DNA of 64,000 nt from Isoetes taiwanensis (Eukaryota > Streptophyta > Lycopodiopsida > Isoetales > Isoetaceae): assembly GCA_021234155.1 (NCBI GenBank), contig JAJEKV010000006.1:1242001-1306000 (forward strand). The letters are read 5' to 3'. Of this stretch, positions 35,635-46,098 are shown one piece after another. The position numbers were made by a program, and so were the translations under genes. Position 1 is the stretch's first letter. Every line of letters starts with the position of its first letter. The notes under the pieces were generated by a model. That model made no database searches and had not been told where the DNA came from. It worked only from the letters and a program-made list of their open reading frames with translations.

Positions 35635-35920
35635 ACTCTTTTTTGTTTTTCAATCAGTTCAACTCCTTTGTAGGAATTTCGAAAAAGTGACTTTCTAGGT
35701 GACTCTATTTTGTTTTTCAACCAGTGCAACCACTCAGCCAAGACAAAAGACAGGCACATGGAAGTGCAATTCATTTCTCTTCAGTAGTAAATGCTAATAA
35801 TTAATATAAATCAAAGTTTCTTTTTACCATATATTGTGTGCTCTCTACAGGAGTGATACTCACTTCGGCATTTGACATGGGTCTCATTCAACTAATCTGT
35901 GCAAATATTTTTTTTATTGT

Positions 35921-37353
35921 TGTGATGCTTCCAGAATCTATACCATGCTCCCATCGTACAAATATGGGAAATTCCCCTCCCGTGGCGACTACATCACCAT
36001 GAAAAGGCCCTCCGGCTAACTCGGACCACTTGGAATGGCCAAGTGTCCAGGTGAGGAACACGGAGGTGTCATTCGTCCCACGTCCTCTATGGGAATCCTA
36101 TACAGTGGACGCGTACATACATGTTAGCACATAGCAATCACACACAGAATAATATACCACCACGAAGGGTGGTCCATTCCTCACCATATAAATAGCAGTA
36201 CACGTACAAGATAACATAAGCAATATACCACAGATAAGGGCTCTACCCCGGGCTCAGACTCCAGGGAATCGACTGACGGTCAAGGCCTCAAGATAATAGC
36301 AGACGGAGATATAACATGGCATTGGTTGATATAGAACAATGGCTAGGGTAGTCCACTCCATCCGCCCCTCCTGTGCACACTTTGCAGATAGGCTGAGACA
36401 TGCTATGGCATAATTGTAGCCTTCCAGAGATGCAATCTCATGGAGTCACCCTATGAGAGTACTCTCTGGTTATATCTCCCTGGTCCGATGAGGCAGATTA
36501 GGGAGACGTCCCCTCCCCGGGCATGATGGATCCCTGGGTGCTAGAGGACATGTACCACATCGCCCCCGCGATCCGCACCGACTTACTCCCTCTAAATCTA
36601 AAAGGCTGGCTTACCGTGCCTGTTCAAGCCTAGACATCCATATAGGCACTCATCCTGTGATCCAGGAAGTGTCAGACCCATATCCGGCTCCTTCAGTGAC
36701 CGACTATAAGCCTAGTACACTATAGGAATCCTGTAGCCCAGCTAGGCAAGATCCTATCCCCATTTCACCATCATACCTGTTATCTGGTGCTGAATCACAA
36801 TATAGCATCCACAACCAGGTGGGCTCTTGTGCACAGGCCGCAATTACTGGGTCTTAAGGGTTCTACCTAGAGATATATCTACTACTAAGAAGCTTTTAGG
36901 TCTCTACCCAGCCTTACCCCTAGACATACACGAGGAACAGAAAGATAGAACATAATCATAAGCAAAGTATCCATCCTCATCTTAACGGTATATAATAGAG
37001 CTTGGCTAAAGCCATTATCACGAAAGGCTTCCATTCTTCAAGTCTGGTTGCAGTGGCTGGTAGCTCGTCTCTTCTCCAACCCTTCCCAAATCGATTTGGG
37101 GCAGAATTGGGGGTAGGGATTGGATCCCAATATTAGCAAGTTCCCCCGGCCAATCGATTTGGGCCAGGTGGCTTTCCCTAATTAACTAATATTTACTAAT
37201 TAATATATTAATTAGTCTAATTAGGTTATTTAACTTACTAACAACTTAACATAGCTAATAAAAGCCCTTTTAGGTTACCCCAAGTTATCCCCTAATGACT
37301 CATAAGTGTCATAGTATGTATATGTATACCATATAAATATGTGGAACGTCACA
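35921..37353 (-). repeat. 3' LTR of the gypsy element (1,433 bp)
   Basis: Complete LTR: TGTGATGCTTCCAGAATC at the left edge and GTGGAACGTCACA at the right edge (plus-strand view). Its sequence matches the 5' LTR pieces at 48,071-48,287, 51,008-51,644 and 54,503-54,690. Segment 36,137-36,633 has no counterpart in the 5' LTR. Confidence 0.9.
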
Positions 37354-37370
37354 TTCTCCCCCCTTGGAAT
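37354..37370 (-). promoter_or_regulatory. Polypurine tract of the gypsy element
   Basis: Read on the minus strand, AAGGGGGGAGAA lies directly before the 3' LTR start TGTGACG, the standard position for second-strand priming. Confidence 0.85.
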
Positions 37371-38023
37371 AATGATGTCCTCAGCATTGGGGTTAGTTCA
37401 ATAAGAAACAATTAATTTAGAGAAAATAAACTTACTCCATAACGTAATAGAGAATTAAGTGATCAGTGATCAGAGTTCTTTTAGGACCACAGTCCATTCA
37501 CAACAGACAATACAGATAATTAACACAAAATTATAGGAAAAACACACATGTAAAACACAATGAAACAACAAGAGGCGGCCCCAAACAAAGGCTTGAAATC
37601 TTCTGCAGATATCACAGTACGCGTTACTGGCCTGCAGAATTTCAGTACATCAGTATTTATAAATAAGTAAAATAGTGTGATTGAAGGGACCACTCCCTTT
37701 AACGAAAAAGAAATAGAAATGAAGGAAATCCTATCATATCTAAGGCTTGCGTTCATCTCGGCGTAAGGAATGGCAATGTTCCCATTATAGCCGTAGATAG
37801 ATGCGTCCTATCATGAATGGTTATATGCCCATTCCCCATCTAAGATGCATCTAACCCAACCTCTTATATGATCCCTGTGGGATTGAACGCTCACTTGACC
37901 CCTACCGGATCCATAATGCAGTGCATACCATTAGAATTGGTGTCGATCGCCATCGTGAATGGTTCAGCCCTGGCATTGCTGCATAAAGTCTGGGTAAGCC
38001 TTGTCCAAATCCGCTTTAAGAAC

Positions 38024-38400
38024 TCAGGTTATATCCTCTGTTGGTAAGTGTTTCCACTTGACTAAACACTGCAATATTTTAATCCTGCGGGTCCGCTTAT
38101 ATGCACGATCAAGGAGAGCCTCAGGCACAATCTCCACCAACTGATCTTTCGTCATCTCCAGAAGTGTCGGCGTATTAAGGATCTCTTCCGTATCTGGTGT
38201 ATTCTTCTTGAGAAGGCTCACATGAAAGACTTTATGGACCTTTAAACGTGCGGATAGATTCAACCGGTAGGCTTGGGAACCTATCCTCTCGGTTATCTCA
38301 AAGGGTCCCACCCATCTAGGTGCCATCTTCTTGCAATTGCCAATTCCGAGTTTGGTCTGCTTCACTTTAATCTTTAGCCATACGGATTCACCAACTTGAA
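38024..38400 (-). pseudogene. Gypsy integrase C-terminus with chromodomain
   Basis: The frame reads MAPRWVGPFEITERIGSQAY and LKVHKVFHVSLLKK, the usual GPF/Y integrase C-terminal module, followed by EALLDRAYKRTRRIKILQCL and VKWKHLPTEDIT, which match the chromodomain of plant chromoviruses (normally ILDxR...LVKWKxxPxExAxWE). It ends at a TAA before the final Trp-Glu. The chromodomain of this clade directs integration to chromatin marks. Upstream frame 38,374-38,568 is shifted relative to it. Confidence 0.85.
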
Positions 38401-38584
38401 ATTCCCGTGGTGTCCGATGCCGATCGGCAAGGCTCTTTTGCCGGGGCAGCTAACAAATAGCCTCGAACTTCCTCGACTACGGCTTGCATATATGTAAGTA
38501 GCTGCTGAGAAACTTCGACCTTGGAAATGGATTATGCCACGTGTCTGGAGTAAGACATTGATAGCCATAGTTGATCATAAAAAG

Positions 38585-38998
38585 GAACATCCTTGAAGAC
38601 TCTTGTTTAGTACTGTTATATACAAACTCCACCAAATGGATATAATCTGCCCATTGGGATTGCTTGTTTTAGACATAGTTACGTAGCATATCTTCTATTA
38701 TGCGATTGGTACGCTCAGTTTAGACATCCATCTGCGGTTGGTAAGCCATGCTCATGGCAAGCTTAGTTTGAATAGTGCTGAAGAAATCCTTCCAAAATGC
38801 ACTAACAAACTTAGGATCCCGGTCCGATATAATGGTACGGGGCATCCCATGGAGAAGGAATATCTCTCTTGTGAACAACAAGGCGGTGTCTAATGCAATA
38901 TCCGTGGTTCGACACGGCAAGAAATGCGCCATTTTGGAAAGCTTGTCGACCACAACCATCAATGCATCAAATTCCCTTAGAGTGCACAGAAGCCCCAT
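38585..38998 (-). pseudogene. Gypsy integrase catalytic core
   Basis: Reads ALMVVVDKLSKMAHFLPC (first Asp) and PRTIISDRDPKFVSAFWKDF (second Asp), then AYQPQMDV and, past a stop, TERTNRIIEDMLRNY, where the third catalytic acidic residue of the DDE core lies. Two in-frame stops interrupt the last part, so it is inactive. Confidence 0.85.
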
Positions 38999-39049
38999 GA
39001 TGAAATTTATGGTAATAACTTCCCACTTTATATTAGGAACATCTAAGGG

Positions 39050-39268
39050 CTATATTTCTCCTAGAATCTGCCATTGTTTCGCCTTTGTTTGTTGACATAT
39101 CTGACATTGTTTAACGTATCGGGCAATGTGCTTCTTCATTCCTGGCCGAAAATAGCTGGAGCGGATCTTAAAATATGTCTTCAGAAATTCGTCCGCATGC
39201 CCCGCTATAGGACTGTTATGTGTGTCGTGGAGAATGCGCTTGCGAACTCTGATGTTTTGGGGACGCAT
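39050..39268 (-). pseudogene. Gypsy integrase HHCC zinc region
   Basis: Encodes LHDTHNSPIAGHADEFLKT and YVKQCQICQQTKA, the H-H-C-C zinc finger at the integrase N-terminus (His...His...CysxxCys). A second, partly degraded copy lies in the tandem duplicate at about 39,930-40,150. Confidence 0.8.
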
Positions 39269-39566
39269 AACTTATTCTTACAATAAAGTAGATCTCCTTC
39301 CTTCTTATAATGGCAGAAAGCTTCCCTCTCCTTATCCGTTCTGGCTTCCTTAGATAGACTTTGCCATATTTCCTGAAATTCAGAATTTGTAGGAAGAGTC
39401 CGCTCTATCTGCTTACCACTGATGAGAGTGGAAATCGCATTACAATGTCTGGCTTATAGACTACTTCAAAATCATACTCTTCCACAAATTCCATCTATTG
39501 TCGATGTCTAAGATTGAGATGGGGTTGTGTGAAAATGTATTGGAGACTTTAGTGATCTGTATCCAA

Positions 39567-39776
39567 CTAGAATCGTCTGCCAAGCAAATATCTCCATATA
39601 CACAAGGCACGCACGACTGCAAGTAATTCTTGGTCATGCATGGGGTATCGCTGTTTCGCACTATTCATCTTTCTAAAATCATACGCGATTACCCTACCTT
39701 TTTGCATTAATACGCCACCCGTAGCAATTTTACTGGCGTCTGTGGCAACCCATTTATCCTTCTGAGGATTTAGCAA
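39567..39776 (-). pseudogene. Gypsy RNase H fragment, duplicated copy
   Basis: Reads VATDASKIATGGVLMQKG and YPMHDQELLAVVRAL.WRYLLGRRF-like segments, as in the 40,501-40,746 copy. It is the RNase H part contained in copy 1 of the pol tandem duplication. Confidence 0.8.
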
Positions 39777-40078
39777 GGTCAGAATTCAAGCGATCATCAA
39801 GGCATCCTTCAATGACTAAAATCCGGCTTGCATTTTCTCCTTCCAATGTGCCATCCAATCCCTAACCTTCTCATGTTTTGTAAGATCTGTGAGAGGCGCC
39901 CACTTTATATTAGGAACATCTAAGGGCTATAATTCTCCTGGAATCCGCAATTGTTTCGCCTTTGTTTATTGACATATCTGACATTGTTTAATGTATCGGG
40001 CAATGTGCTTCTTCATTCCTGGCCAAAAATAGCTGGAGCGGATCTTAAAATATATCTTCAGAAATTCTGCATGCCCCG

Positions 40079-40342
40079 CTATAGGACTGTTATGTGTGTC
40101 GTGGAGAATGCGCTTGCGAACTCTGATGTCTTGGGGACGCATAACTTATTCTTATAATAAAGTAGATTTCCTTCCTTCTTATAATGGCAGAAAGCTTCCC
40201 TCTCCTTATCAGTTCTGGCTTCCTTGGATAGACTTTGCCATATTTCCTGAAATTCAGAATCTGTAGGAAGAGTCCGCTCTATCTGCTTACCAAACTCACT
40301 GATGAAAGTGGAAATCGCATTACAATGTGTTCCGGTGACCAA
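40079..40342 (-). pseudogene. Gypsy pol linker between RNase H and integrase
   Basis: The frame reads FCHYKKEGNLLYYKNKLCVP, the usual segment between RNase H and the integrase zinc finger in Ty3/gypsy pol (Y...dGLLxxxxRLxVP). Confidence 0.7.
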
Positions 40343-40500
40343 TGGATGCTGGAAAGAGCGTCAGCAATAACATTATGCTTGTCTGGCTTATAGACTACTT
40401 CAAAATAATACTCTTCTAGAAATTCCATCTATCAAAGATGTATAAGATTGAGATGGGGTTGTGTGAAAATGTATTGGAGACTTTAGTGATCTGTATCCAA

Positions 40501-40746
40501 CTAGAATCGTCTGCCAAGCAAATATCTCCATATACACAAGGCACGCACGACTGCAAGTAATTCTTGGTCATGCGTGGGGTATCGCTGTTCCGCACTATTC
40601 ATCTTTCTAGAATCATACGCGATTACCCTACCTTTTTGCATTAATACGCCGCCCGTAGCAATTTTACTGGCGTCTGTGGCAACCCATTTATCCTTCTGAG
40701 AATTTAGCAAGGTCAGAACTGAAGCGATCATCAAGGCAACCTTCAA
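40501..40746 (-). pseudogene. Gypsy RNase H
   Basis: WVATDASKIATGGVLMQ carries the first catalytic Asp (xTDASxxGxGxVL in the family); YPTHDQELLAVVRALCIWR has the conserved ExEL-type acidic helix (here QELLA). It ends RRF before a stop, so the last RNase H motif is missing or shifted. Confidence 0.8.
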
Positions 40747-40749
40747 TGA

Positions 40750-41226
40750 CTAAAATCCGGCTTGCATTTTCTCCTTCCAATGTGCCATCCAATCCCTAAC
40801 CTTCTCATGTTTTGTAAGATCTGTGAGAGGCGCTACAAGCTTGGCGAAGTCCTTAACAAATTTGCGGTAATAGCCCGCCAAGCCTAGAAAACTGCGGACC
40901 TCCGACATATTCGTTGGGATTGGCCAATCTTTTACTGCCTCAATCTTAGCTGGCTCTGTTGCTATTCCCTCAGTAGAAATGATGTATCCCAAATAATCAA
41001 CCTTGGTGGTCCGTGGTTGCAAATGCGCTTTGGAAAACTTAGCATAAAGTTGATGGCGCCTCAATTTCTGCAGGGCCAACCGAAGATGACGCTTATGGTC
41101 TTCTAAGGTTTTGTTGATCGAAGAAAATGATGATAAGGTCATCGAGATATGGCAGAAGACATCGTTCATCAATCTCATGAATGTAGCAGGGGCATTATTA
41201 GCCCAAAAAGCATAATAGTGAACTCA
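40750..41226 (-). pseudogene. Gypsy reverse transcriptase, C-terminal half
   Basis: Reads HLRLALQKLRRHQLYAKFSK, KVDYLGYIISTEGI and VRSFLGLAGYYRKFVKDFA, the standard fingers/thumb motifs after the active site. The catalytic YxDD is present as PYLDDLII in another frame at about 41,125-41,150, so a frameshift separates it from the thumb. HYEFTIMLFG at about 41,210 is the upstream motif next to the 979-bp insertion. Confidence 0.85.
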
Positions 41227-41232
41227 TAATGC

Positions 41233-42211
41233 AAATTGCAGAATGTTCAACAAAGTGGAGCGGGGAATAGCACAATCAATTATGTTGCAGGCCCGAAGAT
41301 GAGGACGTTCATCTAATCAGGTTTTTTTCATTTGAATTAAATATCTAGTGACACACAAAACAAGGGAAGGGTTATACCATTATCTGCATAATCTGGATGT
41401 TTGATCTTTTCATTCTTTATCATCATTAGCTATAGATATAGATCTGCTATTGTAAGCTATGAAATTGGACGGATTCACTGCACAATGCATCAGTTTTATC
41501 AGCATCGTATATGCATGCTATGTATGAAATTAAGAAGGTTCTTTAGACGCTTTATATTAGTATAAATCTGAAATATTAGGCAGTGAATACATAAGCTTGG
41601 GGATTGTGCTAACATAGTGTAGTTAGAATATCTCAAGCTTGGTTATAAACATGGATCAAGGATGTGTGATGTTATGTTGACAGTAATTACTACATATTCA
41701 TAGCTCCGGATTGGAGCTTTAATCAGTACTAATCAGTTTAGTTTAGGATTTTTGCAGCCTAACAATAATGGCATGGGAAAAATCCAAAATCTAGAATGAT
41801 GGAAAAAGGATCTCAAAAAAATAATATCGCATAATCGGAGCCCATTACTATTAAGGTTTTTCCTCGAAAACCTTCGGGGGGTTTTTAATCCCGATAGTAA
41901 TCGGCGCCACTAATGTAGCCCCGTGTCATAGAGATGGGGAAAGAGGGTTTGTAATATGAACCGCACAAGAGGCGGCTCATAAACCCCACACAAATTGTTC
42001 AGTTAAAAGCTGATTGATAATGACGCATTACCGCACGGCCACGAAGCCGATGTAAAGCGGGGTGCTGATAATAATAGAAAAAAAGTCAGCCTTCAGAAAA
42101 GGCTACATCAGAACAGTGTGATGTGCTAGTAGCACCCTTTCCGGGAGCTCGCCCTTGCTACACAAGTCCAGGGGCCTGAGGGCACAAGGGACGTTAATTT
42201 CTATTCTATTC
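41233..42211. mobile_element. 979-bp insertion in RT with TAATGC target duplication
   Basis: Gypsy RT reads ...TRYGH up to 42,218 and resumes with YEF at about 41,226, so the intervening sequence is inserted. TAATGC flanks it at 41,227-41,232 and 42,212-42,217. The right end has a short TTCTATTCTATT tail. There is a possible stem around CATTACTAT (41,846) and ATAGTAAT (41,895). No coding motif or LTR-like TG/CA end; a non-LTR element (SINE/LINE remnant) is possible, class not established. Confidence 0.65.
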
Positions 42212-42223
42212 TAATGCCCATAA

Positions 42224-42598
42224 CGTGTCTGAAAAGCAGATTCATGGATGTCATCCTCTTTAATTCTTATCTGGTGATATCCTGAGCGAAGATCAATCTT
42301 TGTGAAATACTTGACCCCTTGCAATTGATCCATCAAGTCATCGGCGCGCGGTAGAGCTCCGATTCTTAATTGTGTATTTATTCAATTGCTTGTAATCAAT
42401 GCACATTTGCAAGGTACCATCCCTTTTCTTCACAAACAAAATAGGGGCACCAAAAGGTGATACACTTGGCCGAATGAATCCCAACTTAAGAAGCTCTTGC
42501 AACTGCTTCTTAAGCTTTGCCAATCCCGGTGTATTCATTGGGTACGGAGCCTTACTAGTGGGTTTAGTACCTGGCTTTAATGTGATTTCACATTCCAC
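42224..42598 (-). pseudogene. Gypsy reverse transcriptase, N-terminal half
   Basis: Encodes [40 protein letters not shown] and [13 protein letters not shown], then after a frame change [20 protein letters not shown] with the first catalytic Asp ([11 protein letters not shown]). It is cut after RYGH by the 979-bp insertion. Confidence 0.9.
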
Positions 42599-43001
42599 GC
42601 CTCAAAAAGGTGGTAACTTTTGAATCTCATCCGAAAAAAGGTCGTGGAATTCACGAAGTACGGCAGCAATTGCTTTGGGCAAGCTCTCGACGACTTCTTC
42701 CTATTTGGACTTGGCCTCTACTGACGCAAGTCTAAGAATGCAAGCAACCTGATACCTCTTGATGGCTTTATCCCATTGAGGCAATGAATTACATTGCATA
42801 ATTGGAAAACCTGGTTTACCTGCTATAGTTACACGAGTCCATTAGCTGCATTAAAGGTGATTTCTCGCTTTTCAGAATGAAAGTTTGCCTTTGCTGCAGC
42901 TAAGAACTCCATATCCACAATGAGATCGTAACGACTGATATTCATAATCTCGGTCCCTAGAGTGCCCCTGGCAACTGAATATTCAAGTTAATGTGTTGGC
43001 C

Positions 43002-43343
43002 TTAAGTATGATGCACGGCCCCACTAGCCGATGTAACTGGACGTGGCCTTGATTTCAACGGAGTAAGCTGTAAGACTCCTGCCATTATAGGTGAGGCAAA
43101 ATTGTGCGTACTACCCATATCCATAAGGATGACAAAAAGTTTACTGTCTCGTGGATATGACGGAAGGTTGACTGTCTGCTTAACCTGTTTCAATAGCGAC
43201 ATAAATGTGGGACTCACCTTGTACATAGTCTGATGTCTCGTCGTCAGCAACGGTTCGAGGTTCATATGGGGACAAGACATCATCTCAATCCACTTCAACA
43301 AATATAGGGGCAATCCTGCATACGGTGTCCTGATTGAAAACAT
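43002..43343 (-). pseudogene. Gypsy aspartic protease
   Basis: KLFVILMDMGSTHNFASPIM carries the retroviral-type protease site, normally D-S/T-G; here it reads DMG, so the residue after the catalytic Asp is changed. It lies between gag and RT as expected. Confidence 0.75.
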
Positions 43344-43382
43344 AAAAAATAGGCCTTGTCTTTTCGTAACTGCTCACGAGCT

Positions 43383-44440
43383 TCATTTGGAATTGCTTGC
43401 AAACGTTTTTACAGCTCCTGTGGTATTAGCAGACTTATCTGGTACATTAAAAGAAACTTTCTTGTCCTGCTTCTGATAACCAGTCGATGGGAGAGGTCCT
43501 AGGCTAGGAGAGCGTCTCCGATAAGGTGTATAGTTTCTGTTTTGACCAAAAGCAGAGGAATGTGGTGGCTGGTATTTGGGACTATCCTCCAAGTTAAGAG
43601 CCTTAGCTTCGGCTTCTGCTACTATTTTTTGATCTATGGCTCGCACCATTTTCTTAATAGCAGGGGATAACTCCTCAATGTACCCTTTAACTGCCATGCG
43701 TTCATTAATTCCTGGGACATATAGCCGTAAGTGCATGATATTTGTGTATGCTTGAACTGTTAGGTTCTTCTGTTCCAGACGGTAAAAAGTTTGAATCCGT
43801 TGGCAGCGATGAACTCTGGGGGCATAATGAGATTTGAATGCTTTGGCAAAGACCTTATATCGGCACCTGCCTCGTGTCAGTCCATGAGAACGTGCATATC
43901 CTTTCCACGAAATACGGACTGACCCTGTGAGGTTGGTGGTAGAAACCTTGCTGATATCTTTCTTCGTCATTCCATAGGACTTGCCAAGCTCTTACATCTC
44001 ATCTAACCAGATTTCGGCATCTATCCCTGACCTGGTCTTACCTGAAGACTGGCCCAACTTACGGTTCTTCTAAATACTTGTGATAGCAGAGTCCACGGCC
44101 TTTTGATAGTCCTTTTTACAGGACTTAGTTAGCATTATCTCCTGAAGACTTTGAGGAATCCGACGAGTCTGACGACTCAGAATTCACGTCAGATGATGAG
44201 CTGCTGCGTGTACGCTTTGAGCGTGTGGATGCAGGGGGTTGTGGTGGCTGATGATTTGCTACATCAGGAATCTCGGGACCGTATTCCTGTGGTATTGCTA
44301 GCGGGTTGTTTTGAAGTACATATAAGCTTGGAGCTCAGTAAGCTGATGCTTCATAAGTATGAGCTCTTGTTCTGGAGATAGACGACCGGGTTGCACAGGG
44401 GTCAACCAAGGAGGGGGACGTGCACCGTCTAAAACATAAA
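43383..44440 (-). pseudogene. Gypsy gag (broken)
   Basis: 43,383-43,970 encodes the gag core: FKSHYAPRVHRCQRIQTFYR, LTVQAYTNIMHLRLYVPGI and AVKGYIEELSPAIKKMV, matching retrotransposon gag (Retrotrans_gag) where FxxxFxP...FxxLxQxxxSVxxYxxxF is typical. Upstream frames contain a Ser/Asp-rich stretch (around 44,160-44,210) and WLTPVQPGRLSPEQELILMK (about 44,360-44,410), likely the gag N-terminus. Stops separate these parts. No CCHC knuckle was found. Confidence 0.75.
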
Positions 44441-44569
44441 TGAAGAGTAGAGATAAGCGAGATATACAAGCATTGACTTATAATTTGCATTCAAGGCATT
44501 CATCAGAGAGAGAGGATAAGATATAAAATATTAAAAATTATATTAAAGAATGACCCAAGGCACTAACCT

Positions 44570-45463
44570 CAAGAACAACAGAGATGGCTACCTCCTTGTC
44601 GAGGTTTGTGGTCACCGCTTCTTCCTTAGCTTCTTGCTTCTCTTCCCTCAAATGATCTTTGTTGTCACAAAGATGTTGTCACAAAGATCTTCTCCTTTCT
44701 CATCTGATTCCAAGGGAATATCCACCACATTAATATTTTAGACGTGAGGTCCCATAGCAACAAAAGCTTTATCAGGTGGTTGTGATGGGGCCTCTTGCAA
44801 CATGAGATGTCACAAGCGCAAGAGGGCATCAACTGGCTCAATGGTCTCTTGGTGAAACTGAAGCAATTGTTGTACCTTAGAGGGGAGTTCAGCCGGGGTG
44901 AAAATGAAATCATCCATGCAATACTTGGCGAGCTCGTATAGGACATGTGTCTTCGTCTTGAATGTAAGGTCAGCAATTATATGGTATGTCCACATGATAT
45001 CCTCCAGGAGGAGGCATTATTGTCCTTGGTGGTGGATAATTGGGAGAGTATCCAATCCTGTAAGTCGATCTTCCTGATCTCGGTGTAGGGGCATTTGCTC
45101 AGCCAACTTCTTCCAACGAACGAAGTCATCCTCTCTGACATGCTTGTCGTCTTCCTCTTCTAATATATCTGGTGCTTTCCCCTTCTCTACAGGCAAAGCT
45201 TCATCTTTGACATATTGGTCCATGAGTATGGCCATGGCAAATTTTACGTCAAAATATTGTTGGCCTTCATGTACCACAACAGGTGGATTCTTAGCCCATC
45301 GAAGCTTTCCCTTGAGGACATTAATAGTGTGGGAGTCGCCCCCCAACACGTCACACACAATCGCCTTCTCTAAGTAGAGGCGAGGTGGATCTCCTAGGGT
45401 GATACAAAGGGGGCATGGAATAAAATAACGGCTAAGGTTAGCCAAATGGCTATTTTGTAGCAA
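44570..45463 (-). pseudogene. Unidentified coding-like region upstream of gag, part 2
   Basis: Frame 45,017-45,463 (up to 148 codons; the first residues lie in the hAT insert) reads GDPPRLYLEKAIVCDVLGGD, DVKFAMAILMDQYVKDEALP and an acidic segment DILEEEDDKHVREDDFVRWK. After a stop, 44,810-44,995 continues YELAKYCMDDFIFTPAELPS and VQQLLQFHQETIEPVDALL. It does not resemble gag, pol or chromodomain sequences I know. Removing the hAT element joins it to part 1 in frame, so both were one reading frame before that insertion. Function unknown. Confidence 0.4.
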
Positions 45464-46069
45464 TTTTGCTAAGAAAAACGGCTAAAGTAAATGGAAAAAA
45501 TGCCCAAAAAAAAAAGAAAAATTTTAGCCCAATTTTTTTGCCGCCCAAGTGAGATTTTAGGTTGAATAGCCAAACCTTTACCTCCAGATATATCCATCAG
45601 GACATCGATTAGCTAAACCTAAGATAGAGTGGGCTTGGAAAAATGGATAGATTAGCTCGAAATTCAACACCAATGTATGTACTAACTTTAAGAAATTTCA
45701 AATAAGGTTTATATTTTTCTTTTTTTTTTCCACTTTCTTTCTTGTTCCAAGTACAAAGTTGAAGCATTAGAGGAAAAAGAACAATGTAGTCCCTTTTATT
45801 TTTAGTTTTTTGAACATTGTCTTGATTTATGTATTTACAATAAATTCAATGTCTTTGCAAAAATGTTTGGATTTTCTTAAATTACTATAGCGTGATGGCT
45901 AATATTTGCCTTTCCATTTTGTGAAAGTTTAGCCAAAAGCAAGAAACTGTGATGAAGAAAAACCATTTAGTTTAGCCAAGCGTTAGAAACTTCTAGCTCC
46001 AATTTGAAGGTAGTTTAGCTAAACCTATTTTGGCTACACTAAAATATAGGAGTACTAATTTATTCCATG
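45414..46069. mobile_element. 656-bp hAT-type non-autonomous element
   Basis: Terminal inverted repeats CATGGAATAAA / TTTATTCCATG bound the element, and a perfect 8-bp target duplication AAAGGGGG flanks it (45,406-45,413; 46,070-46,077). Eight-bp duplications are characteristic of the hAT superfamily. Several GGCTAA/TTAGCC words repeat near both ends, like subterminal transposase sites. It has no coding capacity. It interrupts the coding-like region upstream of gypsy gag. Confidence 0.85.
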
Positions 46070-46098
46070 AAAGGGGGACCATCTCCTGAGTGTAAAAC

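Larger units (their letters stand above)
39022..40836 (-). repeat. Tandem duplication inside pol (~0.88-kb unit)
   Basis: The segment from CCCACTTTATATTAGGAAC to AAGATCTGTGAGAGGCGC is present twice, at 39,022-39,899 and 39,899-40,836. Each copy spans the integrase zinc region through RNase H. Copy 1 lacks about 58 bp present in copy 2 (around 40,320-40,378). Short differences show some divergence after duplication. Confidence 0.85.
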
